A stretch of 64,000 nucleotides of DNA from Paraburkholderia sp. PGU19 (GCF_013426915.1 NZ_AP023179.1:3410001-3474000), one strand, 5' to 3'; shown: positions 1 to 11,390, counted from the first letter of the stretch. A program made the numbers and translations. The notes: a model not told the origin generated them from the sequence alone.

Positions 1-1127
1 CGATAGTACTTGACCCATGCGTCGAACGAGCTTTCGGCGACTGTCTGCTTCAGGCGCCCGCTACCGCGCAGCACGCCGCCGATCGTCTTCCCCAGCAGCG
101 TGAAGTAGTCGGTATCCTTGATCAGGCCGCTGCGCACGAGCACCAGGTCGTCGTAGTAAGACGTGAAGCCCTCGAACAGCCACAGCAGCGACGTGTAATT
201 TTCCTGCGTGAGATCGTACGGCGCGAACACGGCGGGCTTGATGCGCTTCACGTTCCACGTGTGGAAGTATTCGTGGCTGCACAGGCCGAGATACGTGCGA
301 TAGCCCTCCGTCGTCTCGTCGCGGCCTTCGACGGGCAAATCCGCGCGATTGCAGATCAGCGCCGTCGATGCGCGATGCTCCAGACCGCCGTAGCCATCGG
401 TGACGGCTTGCGTCATGAAGACGTAGCGGTCCATCGGCGCCTTTTTCGAGCGCGGCTCGAAGAGCGCGATCTGTGCTTCGCACACGCGCTTCAGATCCGC
501 CGACAGCCGCGCCATGTCCAACCCGATCACGCGCCCGGCGATCACGATGTCGTGCGGCACGCCGTGCGCCTTGAACGTCGCGAGTTCGAATTCACCGAGT
601 GTGACGGGATGATCGATCAGCTCGTCATAGTTCTGCGCGCTGTACTCGCCGAAACCATAGCGTTTCGTGCCGCGCGCTTCCGTCAGTGCCGTCGCGACGC
701 GCCAGTTGCGGAACTGCGGACCGGCCGGCTTCTGAATATCGACGACGCACGGCGCGTCCTCGAACCCGAGCGGCGACAGAAACACGCTCGTGCCGTTGAA
801 GAAGCCCGTCTTGTCGTCGAGATGCGCGGCGCGCACCGACAGGTCCCATGCATAGACCTCGTAGCGCAGCGTCAGCGCGCCCTTGACGGGCGCCGCCTGC
901 CACGAATGCTTGTCGGTCTTTTCGAGCCGCACCTTGCGGCCCGTGTCGCTGAACGCGCGCAGCGTGACGATATTGCGCGCGAACTCGCGGACCATGTAGC
1001 TGCCGGGAATCCACACGGGCAGCATGAAGCGCTGGCCCGACGGATCGGGCTCGGCGACGGTCACGGTCACTTCGAAGAGATGGGCGGCGGGTTGCTTCGG
1101 AACGATGGTGTAGCGGATCGGCTTCAT
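1..1127 (-). CDS. M61-family aminopeptidase (glycyl aminopeptidase-like), C-terminus cut by window edge
   Basis: The minus-strand reading frame is open from an ATG at 1127 to the window edge, giving 375 visible residues. The N-terminal half is the beta-rich domain that precedes the catalytic domain in M61 enzymes. The zinc-binding HEYFH lies at residues 285-289 and is followed by WNVKRIKP, characteristic of the family. A likely third ligand, Glu319, sits in the WLFEGFT motif. Members are single-zinc peptidases, some with a C-terminal PDZ domain, which would lie beyond the window. It runs in the same direction as the disulfide isomerase gene upstream, 86 bp away, with a hairpin between them. 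Function beyond metallopeptidase is inferred from family only. Confidence 0.9.
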   Translation of the reverse strand, partial: MKPIRYTIVPKQPAAHLFEVTVTVAEPDPSGQRFMLPVWIPGSYMVREFARNIVTLRAFSDTGRKVRLEKTDKHSWQAAPVKGALTLRYEVYAWDLSVRAAHLDDKTGFFNGTSVFLSPLGFEDAPCVVDIQKPAGPQFRNWRVATALTEARGTKRYGFGEYSAQNYDELIDHPVTLGEFELATFKAHGVPHDIVIAGRVIGLDMARLSADLKRVCEAQIALFEPRSKKAPMDRYVFMTQAVTDGYGGLEHRASTALICNRADLPVEGRDETTEGYRTYLGLCSHEYFHTWNVKRIKPAVFAPYDLTQENYTSLLWLFEGFTSYYDDLVLVRSGLIKDTDYFTLLGKTIGGVLRGSGRLKQTVAESSFDAWVKYY

Positions 1128-1155
1128 CGGCGCTCGTGTGTGGAAACTCATGAAG

Positions 1156-1184
1156 AAAACGACAGGAGGCGCCGCGCGCCTCCT
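1156..1184 (-). terminator. Hairpin with short T-rich tail downstream of the dsbC-like gene
   Basis: A 9-bp GC-rich stem with arms AGGAGGCGC and GCGCCTCCT at 1164-1184 encloses a 3-nt loop. Read on the minus strand it is followed by GTCGTTTTCTT. This resembles a weak intrinsic terminator between the isomerase gene and the M61 gene. The T tract is interrupted, so attenuation rather than full termination is possible. Confidence 0.5.
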
Positions 1185-1213
1185 TTCAAACAGATTCAGA
1201 CAATGGGTGCAGC

Positions 1214-1939
1214 TCAGCGCACCGACGACAACGCCTTGTCCAGTTCGTCCGCCGGCACGGCGCCCGGCAGGCGGCGGCCATCCGCGAGGAACACGGTGGG
1301 CGTACCGCTGACGTTCATCGATTGTCCGAGTGCGAGGTTCTTGTCGATCGCTGCCGTGTCGCAGGTGCCGGGCGCGGTCGGCGCGCGGTGATCCTGCATC
1401 CAGGCTTCCCATGCCTTCGCGCGGTCGGAGGAACACCAGATCGACTTCGACTTCACCGTCGAATCCGGCGACAGGACCGGGTACAGGAACGTGTAAACGG
1501 TGATGTTATCCATCGACTTCAGCGTCGTTTCGAGCTGCTTGCAGTACGGGCAGTTCGGATCGGAGAACACGGCGATCTTGCGGCTGCCGTTGCCCTTCAC
1601 CACTTTCACCGCGTTTGCGAACGGCAGGCTCGCGAAATCGATGCGGTTGGTTTCGGACAGGCGCGCTTCCGTCAGATTCTTGCGCGTCTTCGCATCGATC
1701 ATGTCGCCGAGAATCAGATGGTCGCCCGTCGCGTCGCTATAGACGATCTGCGAGCCGAGGTTCACCTCGTAGAGCCCGTCGATCGGCGACTTCGACACGC
1801 TTTTGATCGTCGCTTCGCTCAGACGCGATTGCAGCGTCGACTTGAGCTTGTCGGTGGTCTGGTCGGCCTGTGCCGAACAGCCGAGGCCGATAGTGGCGAC
1901 GGCCAGCGCCAGCGCGGCGAGACGGATACGTTTCTTCAT
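1214..1939 (-). CDS. dsbC: Periplasmic DsbC/DsbG-type thiol:disulfide interchange protein
   Basis: This 241-residue protein starts at the ATG at 1939, preceded by AGGAG; the open frame extends further upstream but lacks signal-peptide character. Residues 1-25 form a signal peptide with a basic start, a hydrophobic core and likely cleavage after AQA. An N-terminal DsbC dimerisation-type region precedes a thioredoxin fold with the catalytic CPYC motif at residues 130-133 (FSDPNCPYCKQ). Family members isomerise wrong disulfides in the periplasm and are kept reduced by DsbD. A second Cys (W-C-S-S) follows in the fold. DsbC rather than DsbG is favoured by CPYC context and length, but the two are not easily separated here. 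Confidence 0.9.
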   Translation of the reverse strand: MKKRIRLAALALAVATIGLGCSAQADQTTDKLKSTLQSRLSEATIKSVSKSPIDGLYEVNLGSQIVYSDATGDHLILGDMIDAKTRKNLTEARLSETNRIDFASLPFANAVKVVKGNGSRKIAVFSDPNCPYCKQLETTLKSMDNITVYTFLYPVLSPDSTVKSKSIWCSSDRAKAWEAWMQDHRAPTAPGTCDTAAIDKNLALGQSMNVSGTPTVFLADGRRLPGAVPADELDKALSSVR

Positions 1940-2162
1940 GCTGCTGCTCCTGATTCGGTTCGGCGCGCGGCCCGTTTGCCGCTCGTCTGCGCCTGTGTTC
2001 AAGTTCCGCGCGGGTTTCCGGGTGTGCCGGATTGTTCCCTTTTGCATCGATGCGTGTGGGGTGCATCAGACAGTGCTGCGCAGATGGTATGCCTTGCGTT
2101 CAATCCTGTCAGATCGCGCGCGCCGCCGTGCCGTTCCATCTGCGGCGCGGCTGGCGCATGGT

Positions 2163-3335
2163 TCAGCCCAGCGCCGCCGAAACCAGCCAGCGCTTGACCA
2201 GCGGCTGCGCGCCGACGAATGCCATGCCCGTGTTACGAACCGCGCGCGCAATATTGCCCGGCAGCCCGAACAGCTTCTGCAGGCCGTCGGTAGCGATGGT
2301 CAACGCGCGAATGTCTTCGCTGCGCGAACGCTCGTAGCGGCGCAACAGCACCGTGTCGCCGATATCGCGGAACGCCTCTTTTTTCACGATCACGTCCACC
2401 AGCGACGCCACGTCGCGCAAGCCCAGATTCATGCCCTGCCCCGCGAGCGGATGGATCAGGTGCGCGGCATCGCCGACCAGCGCGACGCGCGGCGCGACCA
2501 GCCGGTCGACGGTTTGCAGCGCAAGCGGAAAGCCTTGAGCGCGCGTCACGCATTCGAGTGTGCCGAGCGCGCCCATCGTCGCCCGTTCGACTTCCGCCGC
2601 GAGTTGCGCCGGATCGAGTTTGACGAGCGTGTTCGCATGATCGGTCATCGCCGACCAGACTAGCGACACGTGCCCATCCGGCAGCGGCAGCAGCGCGATG
2701 ATCTCGCCGTCGCGGAACCACTGATACGCCGTCTCGCCGTGCGGCCGCCCGGCCTTGAAGTTCGCGACGACGCCCGTCTGCCGGTAGTCGCGCCGGTTCA
2801 CCTTCGAGCCGATCTGCGCGCGCACCCACGAATGGGCGCCGTCCGCGCCGACCACGAGATCCGCTTCGAGCACCTCGCCGTTGGCTAGACCGATCGTCGC
2901 GCCGCCCGTCTTGACGTCGAGCCCCTGCGCACGCGTGTCAAGCCACGTGAGGTTGGGCTGGAAGCGCAGCGCGGCGTCGAGCGCCTGTTCGATCAGCGAT
3001 GATTCGGCGATCCACGCGAGTTGTGGCACGGACGCCTGGAACGCCGAGAAATGCAGTTCAGCATGTGCGTCACCGTAGACGCGCATGTCGTAGACGGGCG
3101 CAAGCCGCGAAGTGTCGAGCGCCTGCCAGACGCGCAGGCGTTCGAGCAGCGCCTGCGAACTCGCGGACAGCGCGTAGACGCGCGAGTCGAATACGGCGTC
3201 GGCGGGCAGCGGCTGACAATGCTGCGCGAGCAATGCGACGCGCAGGCCGCTTTGCGTGAGCGCAAGCGCCGCCGTCTTGCCGACAAGCCCGCCGCCGATC
3301 ACGGCGACGTCGAAGGACTGATGGTGAGCATTCAT
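2163..3335 (-). CDS. UbiH/UbiF/VisC-family FAD-dependent monooxygenase
   Basis: This 390-residue flavoprotein starts at MNAHHQ; an upstream in-frame ATG at 3440 adds a basic, non-homologous extension and was rejected. The Rossmann motif GGGLVG is at residues 14-19. The second flavin motif GDAAHLIHPLAGQG is in the C-terminal third, and the DSRVYALS motif typical of ubiquinone hydroxylases is near residue 60. Relatives hydroxylate the ubiquinone ring at C1, C5 or C6. Which position this enzyme modifies cannot be read from sequence. It lies upstream of dsbC in the same direction, with a 223-bp gap that holds a GC-rich inverted repeat (2119-2149) but no T tract. Confidence 0.88.
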   Translation of the reverse strand: MNAHHQSFDVAVIGGGLVGKTAALALTQSGLRVALLAQHCQPLPADAVFDSRVYALSASSQALLERLRVWQALDTSRLAPVYDMRVYGDAHAELHFSAFQASVPQLAWIAESSLIEQALDAALRFQPNLTWLDTRAQGLDVKTGGATIGLANGEVLEADLVVGADGAHSWVRAQIGSKVNRRDYRQTGVVANFKAGRPHGETAYQWFRDGEIIALLPLPDGHVSLVWSAMTDHANTLVKLDPAQLAAEVERATMGALGTLECVTRAQGFPLALQTVDRLVAPRVALVGDAAHLIHPLAGQGMNLGLRDVASLVDVIVKKEAFRDIGDTVLLRRYERSRSEDIRALTIATDGLQKLFGLPGNIARAVRNTGMAFVGAQPLVKRWLVSAALG

Positions 3336-3757
3336 CCGGGCATTATAGCCGTGAGGGGTGCCGGGGACGGACCGGCGGGACAAGCTTTGCGCGCGGTTTC
3401 GCGCGTTGTTTGAGCGGGGATTGATGCAGGTCGGGCACAAGTCTCGTCGATTGTGGACTGCATATGCACGCGCTCGCGTAGCGAACGGCGCGTGCCACCG
3501 CTTCTCCGCTGCCGCGAGCGCGCCGCCGGACAGGGTTACAATTGCGGTTTTCGGTTATCCGGCACCTTCGGCGCGCGTTTGCAGCGCGGCGGGTGTCATA
3601 CGACAGTCCGCCTGTGCCGCATGTTTTCGGCGCGTGCTTCTGGCACGTGCCTGGCGCCAGCGGACTTGCGGGCCGCGGACAGTATCGCGCCGCGCCACGC
3701 GTAGCCCGCGCTCCGTTCGCCGAAGCCTGTCACCACCTGATTTTGTAGAGAACCTTC
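3336..3757. other. Intergenic region between divergent UbiH-family gene and ychF
   Basis: This 422-bp gap separates two divergent genes. I see no supported coding region; the frames here are arginine-rich shadows. A possible minus-10 element TACAAT at 3537-3542 within GGGTTACAATTG faces ychF, but no good minus-35 is found at the expected spacing. ychF itself starts after AGAGAACCTTC. Confidence 0.5.
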
Positions 3758-4852
3758 ATGAGCCTCAAATGCGGCATCGTCGGCCTGCCTAACGTCGGCA
3801 AGTCCACCCTGTTCAATGCGCTGACCAAGGCGGGCATCGCCGCCGAAAATTACCCGTTCTGCACGATCGAGCCGAACGTCGGCGTAGTCGAAGTGCCGGA
3901 TGCGCGTCTGACGGCGCTCGCCGGCATCGTCAAGCCTGAGCGCATCGTTCCCGCCGTCGTCGAGTTCGTCGACATCGCGGGTCTGGTGGCGGGTGCGAGC
4001 AAGGGCGAAGGCCTCGGCAACCAGTTCCTCGCGAACATCCGTGAAACGGATGCGATCACGCACGTCGTGCGCTGCTTCGAGGACGAGAACGTGATTCACG
4101 TCGCGGGCAAGGTCGATCCCGTGTCGGATATCGAAGTGATCAACACGGAACTCGCGCTTGCTGACCTGGCGACGGTTGAAAAGGCGCTCACACGCTATGC
4201 GAAAGCCGCGAAATCCGGCAACGACAAGGAAGCGGTGAAGCTCGCTGCCGTGCTGGAAAAGGTTCGCGTGCAGCTGGATCAGGCGAAGCCGGTTCGCGGG
4301 CTCGACCTGACGGAAGAAGAGCGCCTGCTGATGAAGCCGTTCTGCCTGATTACGGCCAAGCCGGCCATGTACGTCGCGAACGTGAAGGAAGACGGCTTCG
4401 AGAACAATCCGCACCTGGACGCGGTGCGCAAGTACGCCGAAACGGAAAACGCGCCCGTGGTCGCCGTGTGCGCAGCGATCGAAGCGGAAATCGCCGATCT
4501 CGCCGATGAAGACAAGGAAGTGTTCCTCGCCGACATGGGCATGCACGAGCCGGGTCTGAACCGTGTGATTCGCGCGGGTTTCAAGCTTCTCGGCCTGCAG
4601 ACGTATTTCACTGCGGGCGTGAAGGAAGTGCGCGCGTGGACGATTCATGTCGGCGATACCGCGCCGCAGGCAGCGGGCGCGATTCACACGGACTTCGAAC
4701 GCGGGTTTATTCGCGCGCAGACGATCGGCTTTGATGATTACATCGCGTACAAGGGTGAACAAGGCGCGAAGGAAGCGGGCAAGATGCGTGCGGAAGGGAA
4801 GGAGTACATCGTGCATGACGGCGACGTGATGAACTTTTTGTTCAACGTCTGA
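3758..4852 (+). CDS. ychF: Redox-regulated ATPase/GTPase YchF (OLA1 family)
   Basis: At 364 residues it matches the usual YchF length of about 363. The P-loop is GLPNVGKST at residues 9-17, followed by [12 protein letters not shown] (switch I) and [20 protein letters not shown] (G3 region). The G4 position reads NVKE instead of NKxD, the hallmark of this family that favours ATP over GTP. A coiled-coil insert (about 130-170) and a C-terminal TGS domain follow. YchF binds ribosomes and is linked to stress and catalase regulation in E. coli. In many proteobacteria it neighbours pth, but pth is not next to it here. A strong terminator follows. Confidence 0.97.
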   Translation: MSLKCGIVGLPNVGKSTLFNALTKAGIAAENYPFCTIEPNVGVVEVPDARLTALAGIVKPERIVPAVVEFVDIAGLVAGASKGEGLGNQFLANIRETDAITHVVRCFEDENVIHVAGKVDPVSDIEVINTELALADLATVEKALTRYAKAAKSGNDKEAVKLAAVLEKVRVQLDQAKPVRGLDLTEEERLLMKPFCLITAKPAMYVANVKEDGFENNPHLDAVRKYAETENAPVVAVCAAIEAEIADLADEDKEVFLADMGMHEPGLNRVIRAGFKLLGLQTYFTAGVKEVRAWTIHVGDTAPQAAGAIHTDFERGFIRAQTIGFDDYIAYKGEQGAKEAGKMRAEGKEYIVHDGDVMNFLFNV

Positions 4853-4906
4853 CGAGCAATTGTCAAATGCCTCCCCGCCGCTTCGCGCCGGGTGCGCAAA
4901 ATACCC

Positions 4907-4936
4907 AAAGCCGCGTATCGACGCGGCTTTTTTTTT
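4907..4936 (+). terminator. Rho-independent terminator after ychF
   Basis: The stem AAAGCCGCG / CGCGGCTTT with a TATCGA loop is followed by a run of nine or more T. It lies 55 bp after the ychF stop and separates it from the ugp operon. Confidence 0.93.
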
Positions 4937-5126
4937 CACCCTCGTTGCACGCGCACCTATCTATGCTCCGGGTAATCGCCCTTTCTACAATTATTTTTCC
5001 GATGTTAAATTGCCCGTTCGACACCGAGCCTTACATATAGAAAATTCACCGACGCTTTCCTGTCATCGACCACAACTAGAATCGCGCGACCGCATTCCGC
5101 GCTTCCGCAAAAAATGGAGACTCTCG

Positions 5127-6452
5127 ATGCATTGCAAGCCGCTCTTCCGTTCGCTATCCGTCGCGGCCGTTCTGGCCTTCGGCGTCCATCAAGGCGCTTA
5201 CGCCGCCACTGAAATCCAGTTCTGGCATGCGATGGAAGCCGCCCTCGGCGAACGCCTGAATACGATCGCCAACGACTTCAATGCATCGCAGAGCGACTAC
5301 AAGATCGTCCCCGTCTTCAAGGGCACCTACGACCAGACGCTTGCAGCCGGCATCGCCGCGTACCGCAGCGGCAACGCGCCCGCGATCCTGCAGGTCTACG
5401 AAGTTGGCACGGCGACGATGATGCAGGCGAAGAAAGCCGTCATTCCCGTCTCCGACGTGTTCAAACAGGCGGACATGACGCTCGATGAAAAAGCCTTCGT
5501 GCCGACCATCGCCAGCTATTACAGCGACTCGAAGACGGGTCATCTGATCTCGATGCCGTTCAACAGCTCGACGCCCGTCCTCTACTACAACAAGGAAGCC
5601 TTCAAGAAAGCCGGCCTCGATCCGAACTCGCCGCCCAAAACGTGGGCTGAACTGGAGCAGGACGCGCTGAAGCTGAAAGCAGCGGGCATGTCGTGCGGCT
5701 ATTCGTCGGGCTGGCAGAGCTGGATTCAGCTCGAGAACTACAGCGCCTGGCACGGCGCGCCGTTCGCGACGGAGAACAACGGCTTCGACGGCGCCGACGC
5801 CAAGCTCGAATTCGACAAGCCGCTGCAGATCGCGCACATCACGTTCCTGCAGAAGATGCAGAAGGAAGGCGCATTCACCTATGTCGGCCGCAAGGACGAA
5901 CCGGTGTCGAAGTTCTATAGCGGCGATTGCGGGATCATCACTAACTCGTCCGGCTCGCTCGCAACAATCCGCAAGTACGCGAAGTTCGACTTCGGCACAG
6001 GCATGATGCCGTACGACGCGAGTGTGAAGGGCGCGCCGCAGAACGCGATCATCGGCGGCGCGAGCCTGTGGGTGCTGTCGGGCAAGGACCCCGCCGTCTA
6101 TAAGGGCGTCGCGAAGTTCCTCGCCTATCTCAGCTCGCCGCCCGTCGCCGCGAAATGGCATCAGGACACGGGTTATCTGCCCGTCACCACGGCCGCTTAT
6201 CAGTTGACCCAACAACAGGGCTTCTACGAGAAGAATCCCGGCAGCGACACGGCTATCAAGCAGATGCTGAACAAGCCGCCTCTGCCGTACACGAAGGGCC
6301 TGCGTCTGGGCAACATGCCGCAGATCCGCACCATCATCGACGAAGAACTCGAACAGGTCTGGTCCGACAAGAAGACGCCGAAGGATGCGCTCGATTCGTC
6401 GGTGTCGCGCGGCGACGAACTGCTGCGCCGCTTCGAGAAAGCGGGTAGCTGA
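5127..6452 (+). CDS. ugpB: sn-Glycerol-3-phosphate-type ABC transporter, periplasmic substrate-binding protein
   Basis: This 441-residue protein starts at the ATG at 5127 after TGGAGA. The open frame begins 89 codons earlier but that part overlaps the ychF terminator. Residues 1-26 are a signal peptide cleaved after AYA. The mature start [10 protein letters not shown] and [19 protein letters not shown] match UgpB-type family 1 solute-binding proteins. It should bind glycerol-3-phosphate or glycerophosphodiesters and deliver them to the UgpAE channel. It is the first gene of ugpBAEC. A perfect CTGTCAT, the PHO-box half site, lies at 5060-5066 but its partner repeat is poor, so phosphate control is only a possibility. 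Confidence 0.93.
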   Translation: MHCKPLFRSLSVAAVLAFGVHQGAYAATEIQFWHAMEAALGERLNTIANDFNASQSDYKIVPVFKGTYDQTLAAGIAAYRSGNAPAILQVYEVGTATMMQAKKAVIPVSDVFKQADMTLDEKAFVPTIASYYSDSKTGHLISMPFNSSTPVLYYNKEAFKKAGLDPNSPPKTWAELEQDALKLKAAGMSCGYSSGWQSWIQLENYSAWHGAPFATENNGFDGADAKLEFDKPLQIAHITFLQKMQKEGAFTYVGRKDEPVSKFYSGDCGIITNSSGSLATIRKYAKFDFGTGMMPYDASVKGAPQNAIIGGASLWVLSGKDPAVYKGVAKFLAYLSSPPVAAKWHQDTGYLPVTTAAYQLTQQQGFYEKNPGSDTAIKQMLNKPPLPYTKGLRLGNMPQIRTIIDEELEQVWSDKKTPKDALDSSVSRGDELLRRFEKAGS

Positions 6453-6526
6453 TCCACCGTAGGGGCGCGCATTCGCCGCTGTCGGGCAAGGCGCGTCCCA
6501 TCCGTTCACTGTTGCTAAGGACGTCG

Positions 6527-7411
6527 ATGGACAAGCGTTCCCGCTTCGGCACCAGCCTCCTGCCGTATCTGCTCGTCGCGCCGCAACTCGCGATCACCCT
6601 GCTGTTCTTTCTGCTGCCCGCGGGCGAAGCTCTCTGGCAATCGACGCAGACACAGGACGCGTTCGGCACGTCGAGCGAATTTGTCGGCTTGAACAACTTC
6701 AAGCAGCTATTCGGCGATCCGCTATACCTCGCATCGTTCGAAACGACGCTGATTTTCTGCGCGCTCGTCACCGTGTCGGGTCTCGCGATCTCGCTGCTGT
6801 TCGCCGCCTGCGCCGACCGCGTGACACGCGGCGCGAGAGCCTATCAGACGCTGTTGATCTGGCCGTACGCGGTCGCGCCCGCGATCGCCGCCGTGCTGTG
6901 GTCATTCCTGTTCAACCCGAGCATCGGCCTCGTGACCTTCGCACTCGGCAAGGCGGGCATCGTCTGGAATCACGCGCTCAACCCGGGACAGGCGATGTTC
7001 CTCGTCGTGCTCGCCTCCGTGTGGAAACAGGTCAGCTACAACTTCCTGTTCTTCTACGCCGGACTGCAGGCCATTCCGCGCTCGCTGATCGAAGCGGCCG
7101 CGATCGACGGCGCGGGTCCTGTGCGGCGGTTCTTCGGCGTCGCGCTGCCGCTGCTTTCGCCAACGACGTTTTTCCTGCTCGTCGTCAATCTCGTCTACGC
7201 GTTCTTCGACACCTTCCCGATCATCGACGCCGCGACGGGCGGCGGTCCGGCGCAATCGACGCGCACGCTGATCTACAAGATCTTCGCCGAAGGCTTCCAG
7301 GGTCTCGACATTGGCAGTTCGGGCGCGCAGTCGGTGGTGCTGATGCTGATCGTGGTCGGGCTGACCGTCGTGCAGTTCCGTTTCATCGAGCGGAGGGTTC
7401 AATACTCATGA
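6527..7411 (+). CDS. ugpA: Glycerol-3-phosphate ABC transporter permease UgpA
   Basis: This 294-residue inner-membrane permease starts at the ATG at 6527 after AAGGA; a TTG five codons upstream is a weaker alternative. The start [19 protein letters not shown] and [11 protein letters not shown] closely follow E. coli UgpA. Six transmembrane segments are visible. The EAA loop reads [22 protein letters not shown], which docks on the ATPase. It pairs with UgpE to form the channel. The stop overlaps the ugpE start by 4 bp (ATGA), indicating translational coupling. Confidence 0.94.
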   Translation: MDKRSRFGTSLLPYLLVAPQLAITLLFFLLPAGEALWQSTQTQDAFGTSSEFVGLNNFKQLFGDPLYLASFETTLIFCALVTVSGLAISLLFAACADRVTRGARAYQTLLIWPYAVAPAIAAVLWSFLFNPSIGLVTFALGKAGIVWNHALNPGQAMFLVVLASVWKQVSYNFLFFYAGLQAIPRSLIEAAAIDGAGPVRRFFGVALPLLSPTTFFLLVVNLVYAFFDTFPIIDAATGGGPAQSTRTLIYKIFAEGFQGLDIGSSGAQSVVLMLIVVGLTVVQFRFIERRVQYS

Positions 7412-8253
7412 TCGAGAATCGCCGCGGCTTCGATATCTTCTGCCACGTCGTGTTGCTGATCGGCGTGGTGCTGGTCGTGTTTCCCGTCTACGTCGCGTTC
7501 TGCGCGGCGACGATGAGCGAGCATGAAGTGTTCAACGTGCCGCTGTCGCTTGTGCCAAGTACGCATCTGTTCGAGAACATCGCGAACATCTGGACGCACG
7601 GCACGGGCAACGCGGCCAGCCCGTTCGGCACGATGCTGATCAACAGCCTCGTGATGGCGCTCGTGATCGCGATCGGCAAGATCGCCGTGTCGATCATTTC
7701 GGCGTTCGCGATCGTGTTCTTCCGCTTTCCGGGCCGCAACGTCGCGTTCTGGCTGATCTTCATCACGCTGATGCTGCCCGTCGAAGTGCGCATCTTTCCG
7801 ACCGTGCAGGTCGTCTCGTCGATGCATCTGAGCAACACCTACGCCGGGCTCACGCTGCCGCTGATCGCATCCGCGACCGCGACATTCCTGTTTCGCCAGT
7901 TCTTCCTCACGCTGCCCGACGAGCTGATGGAAGCGGCGCGCATCGACGGCGCGGGGCCGCTGCGCTTCTTCTGGGACGTCGTGCTGCCGCTGTCGAAGAC
8001 GAACCTCGCGGCGCTCTTCGTGATCACGTTCATTTACGGCTGGAATCAATACTTGTGGCCGATCCTGATCACCAACGAGCAATCGCTGACGACGGCCGTG
8101 GTCGGTATCAAGAGCATGATCGCTTCCGGCGACACCGCGACCGAGTGGCATCTCGTGATGGCCGCGACGCTGCTCGCGATGCTGCCGCCGCTCGTCGTCG
8201 TTCTGGCGATGCAGCGCTGGTTCGTGCGCGGTCTCGTGGATGCGGAAAAATAA
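7408..8253 (+). CDS. ugpE: Glycerol-3-phosphate ABC transporter permease UgpE
   Basis: This 281-residue permease follows ugpA with an ATGA overlap. It has six predicted membrane helices and the EAA motif [20 protein letters not shown] at the family's usual place. The C-terminus [14 protein letters not shown] is close to known UgpE ends (QxWFVRGL). It forms the heterodimeric channel with UgpA. ugpC begins 12 bp downstream. Confidence 0.94.
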   Translation: MIENRRGFDIFCHVVLLIGVVLVVFPVYVAFCAATMSEHEVFNVPLSLVPSTHLFENIANIWTHGTGNAASPFGTMLINSLVMALVIAIGKIAVSIISAFAIVFFRFPGRNVAFWLIFITLMLPVEVRIFPTVQVVSSMHLSNTYAGLTLPLIASATATFLFRQFFLTLPDELMEAARIDGAGPLRFFWDVVLPLSKTNLAALFVITFIYGWNQYLWPILITNEQSLTTAVVGIKSMIASGDTATEWHLVMAATLLAMLPPLVVVLAMQRWFVRGLVDAEK

Positions 8254-8265
8254 GGATAAACAGTC

Positions 8266-9354
8266 ATGTCTGCACTGACGCTCAAGGGCGTGAAGAAATC
8301 GTACGACGGCAAGCAGAACGTTCTGCACGGAATCAACGCGGACGTCGAGGATGGCGAGTTCGTCGTGATGGTCGGGCCGTCGGGTTGCGGCAAGTCGACG
8401 TTGCTACGGATGGTCGCGGGGCTGGAGGCGATCTCCGAGGGTGAGATTTCCATCGACGGCAAGGTCGTCAACAACCTGGAGCCGAAGGATCGGAACATCG
8501 CGATGGTGTTCCAGAACTACGCGCTATATCCGCATATGACGGTTGCGGAGAACATGGGTTACGCGCTGAAGATCGCGGGGCTGACGAAATCGAAGATCGA
8601 GTCGCGGGTTCTGACGGCCGCGAAGATTCTCGAACTGGAACCGCTGCTGTCGAGAAAGCCGCGCGAGCTGTCGGGCGGCCAGCGACAGCGCGTCGCGATG
8701 GGCCGCGCGATCGTGCGCGAGCCGGCTGTGTTTCTGTTCGACGAGCCGCTGTCGAATCTGGATGCCCGTTTGCGCGTGCAGATGCGGCTCGAAATCCAGC
8801 GTCTGCATGGGCGGCTCAAGACGACGAGCCTTTACGTGACGCACGACCAGATCGAAGCGATGACGCTCGCGCAGCGTGTGATCGTGATGAACCGTGGGCA
8901 TGCGGAACAGATCGGCGCTCCCACCGAGGTGTATGAGCGGCCTGCGACGACGTTTGTTGCTGGGTTTATCGGCTCGCCGGGGATGAATTTGCTGAACGGC
9001 TGGATCACCGAGGATGGCGCTTTTTTTGAAGTCGCTGGGGAGGGACCGAAGTTGCCTTTGGCGGGGGTGCCGTGCGTTGGTCGCGAAGTCGCAGCGGGCC
9101 GCGCGTGTGTGCTTGGAATTCGGCCGGAGCATATGACGCCCTCGGAGGCCGTTGTGCCTTCGGCCACGCTTGCCGTTGATTCTTGCGAATTGCTCGGCGC
9201 CGATAATCTCGCGCATGGGCGCTGGGGCAAGCACGATGTGACTGTGCGTTTGCCGCATGGGCATCGGCCGCAAGCCGGCGAACGGCTTCAGGTCGCGTTG
9301 CCCGCGCAGCATGTTCATTTCTTCGATGAGGAAAGCGGGCGGCGCCTCAATTGA
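8266..9354 (+). CDS. ugpC: Glycerol-3-phosphate ABC transporter ATP-binding protein UgpC
   Basis: At 362 residues it has the usual length for MalK/UgpC ATPases. Walker A is GPSGCGKST (about 38-46), the signature is [14 protein letters not shown], Walker B is [12 protein letters not shown] and the H-loop is [12 protein letters not shown]-terminal regulatory TOBE-like domain follows from about residue 240. It energises UgpAE. Codon use shifts in the last 400 bp toward T- and G-ending codons compared with the strongly C-biased first half. No ugpQ glycerophosphodiesterase gene follows, unlike in several relatives. Confidence 0.95.
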   Translation: MSALTLKGVKKSYDGKQNVLHGINADVEDGEFVVMVGPSGCGKSTLLRMVAGLEAISEGEISIDGKVVNNLEPKDRNIAMVFQNYALYPHMTVAENMGYALKIAGLTKSKIESRVLTAAKILELEPLLSRKPRELSGGQRQRVAMGRAIVREPAVFLFDEPLSNLDARLRVQMRLEIQRLHGRLKTTSLYVTHDQIEAMTLAQRVIVMNRGHAEQIGAPTEVYERPATTFVAGFIGSPGMNLLNGWITEDGAFFEVAGEGPKLPLAGVPCVGREVAAGRACVLGIRPEHMTPSEAVVPSATLAVDSCELLGADNLAHGRWGKHDVTVRLPHGHRPQAGERLQVALPAQHVHFFDEESGRRLN

Positions 9355-9363
9355 GCTGTGCGG

Positions 9364-9417
9364 TTTTGCTTTCGGTTTTGCTTTTGCTTTCGCCTTTGTT
9401 TTTGCTTTCGTTTTTGC
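9364..9417. repeat. Nine degenerate tandem hexamers, consensus TTTTGC
   Basis: Starting 10 bp after the ugpC stop, the sequence reads as nine consecutive 6-bp units. Five are exactly TTTTGC and the others are TTTCGG, TTTCGC, CTTTGT and TTTCGT. Read in one frame it would give alternating Phe-Ala; on the opposite strand alternating Ala-Lys. I regard both translations as incidental. Confidence 0.85.
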
Positions 9418-9577
9418 TGGCATCAGCGATGCGTTAGCTCGCTTCATGCGTCGCCCCACGCAGTGGCAAACCCCGGCCCCAAACAAAAAGCGTCGCAGAC
9501 ACACGAAGTACAATACTGTTTCCGCCCGCGGCGCGCGCCAACCCAAGATCCGCTGCGCCCGGCAAATACCAGCAACA

Positions 9578-9599
9578 CCCAAACCCAAACCCAAACCCA
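9578..9599. repeat. CCCAAA microsatellite, three and a half units
   Basis: CCCAAA is repeated three times and followed by CCCA, within a wider ACCCAA-rich stretch that ends about 57 bp before the ettA start. It is telomere-like in composition only; nothing suggests a telomere here. Confidence 0.85.
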
Positions 9600-9656
9600 T
9601 TCACCCAACGCCGCCCGCCGTCGCGCGGACCGCGAACCCAACTCAAGCGTAAGCAA

Positions 9657-11324
<1,668 letters not shown>

Positions 11325-11346
11325 GCCTCCGCTATTGCGCTGTATC

Positions 11347-11390
11347 GCCGTCCGCAGCCGGGCCGTTTTGCACGGTTCGATGCGGACGGC
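11347..11390. repeat. Stem-loop downstream of ettA
   Basis: Perfect 10-bp arms GCCGTCCGCA and TGCGGACGGC are separated by 24 nt, with an inner CCGT/ACGG pairing. No T tract follows, so it is not a canonical terminator, though it lies 22 bp after the ettA stop. Confidence 0.55.

Larger units (their letters stand above)
9355..9656. other. Low-complexity intergenic region between ugpC and ettA
   Basis: This 302-bp gap holds two simple-sequence tracts described separately, at 9364-9417 and 9578-9599. A possible minus-10 TACAAT at 9509-9514 lies 142 bp before ettA, without a clear minus-35. No terminator hairpin is evident after ugpC. No coding region is supported. Confidence 0.6.

Noticed and set aside
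5030..5066. PHO box upstream of ugpB
   Set aside because: Only one half-site (CTGTCAT) is perfect. The neighbouring 7-mers at 11-bp spacing match at no more than three positions.
9360..9600. Antisense frame with repeated Ala-Lys, like a histone H1-type DNA-binding tail
   Set aside because: It continues antisense through ugpC, has no ribosome site, and its repeat is explained by the TTTTGC hexamers.
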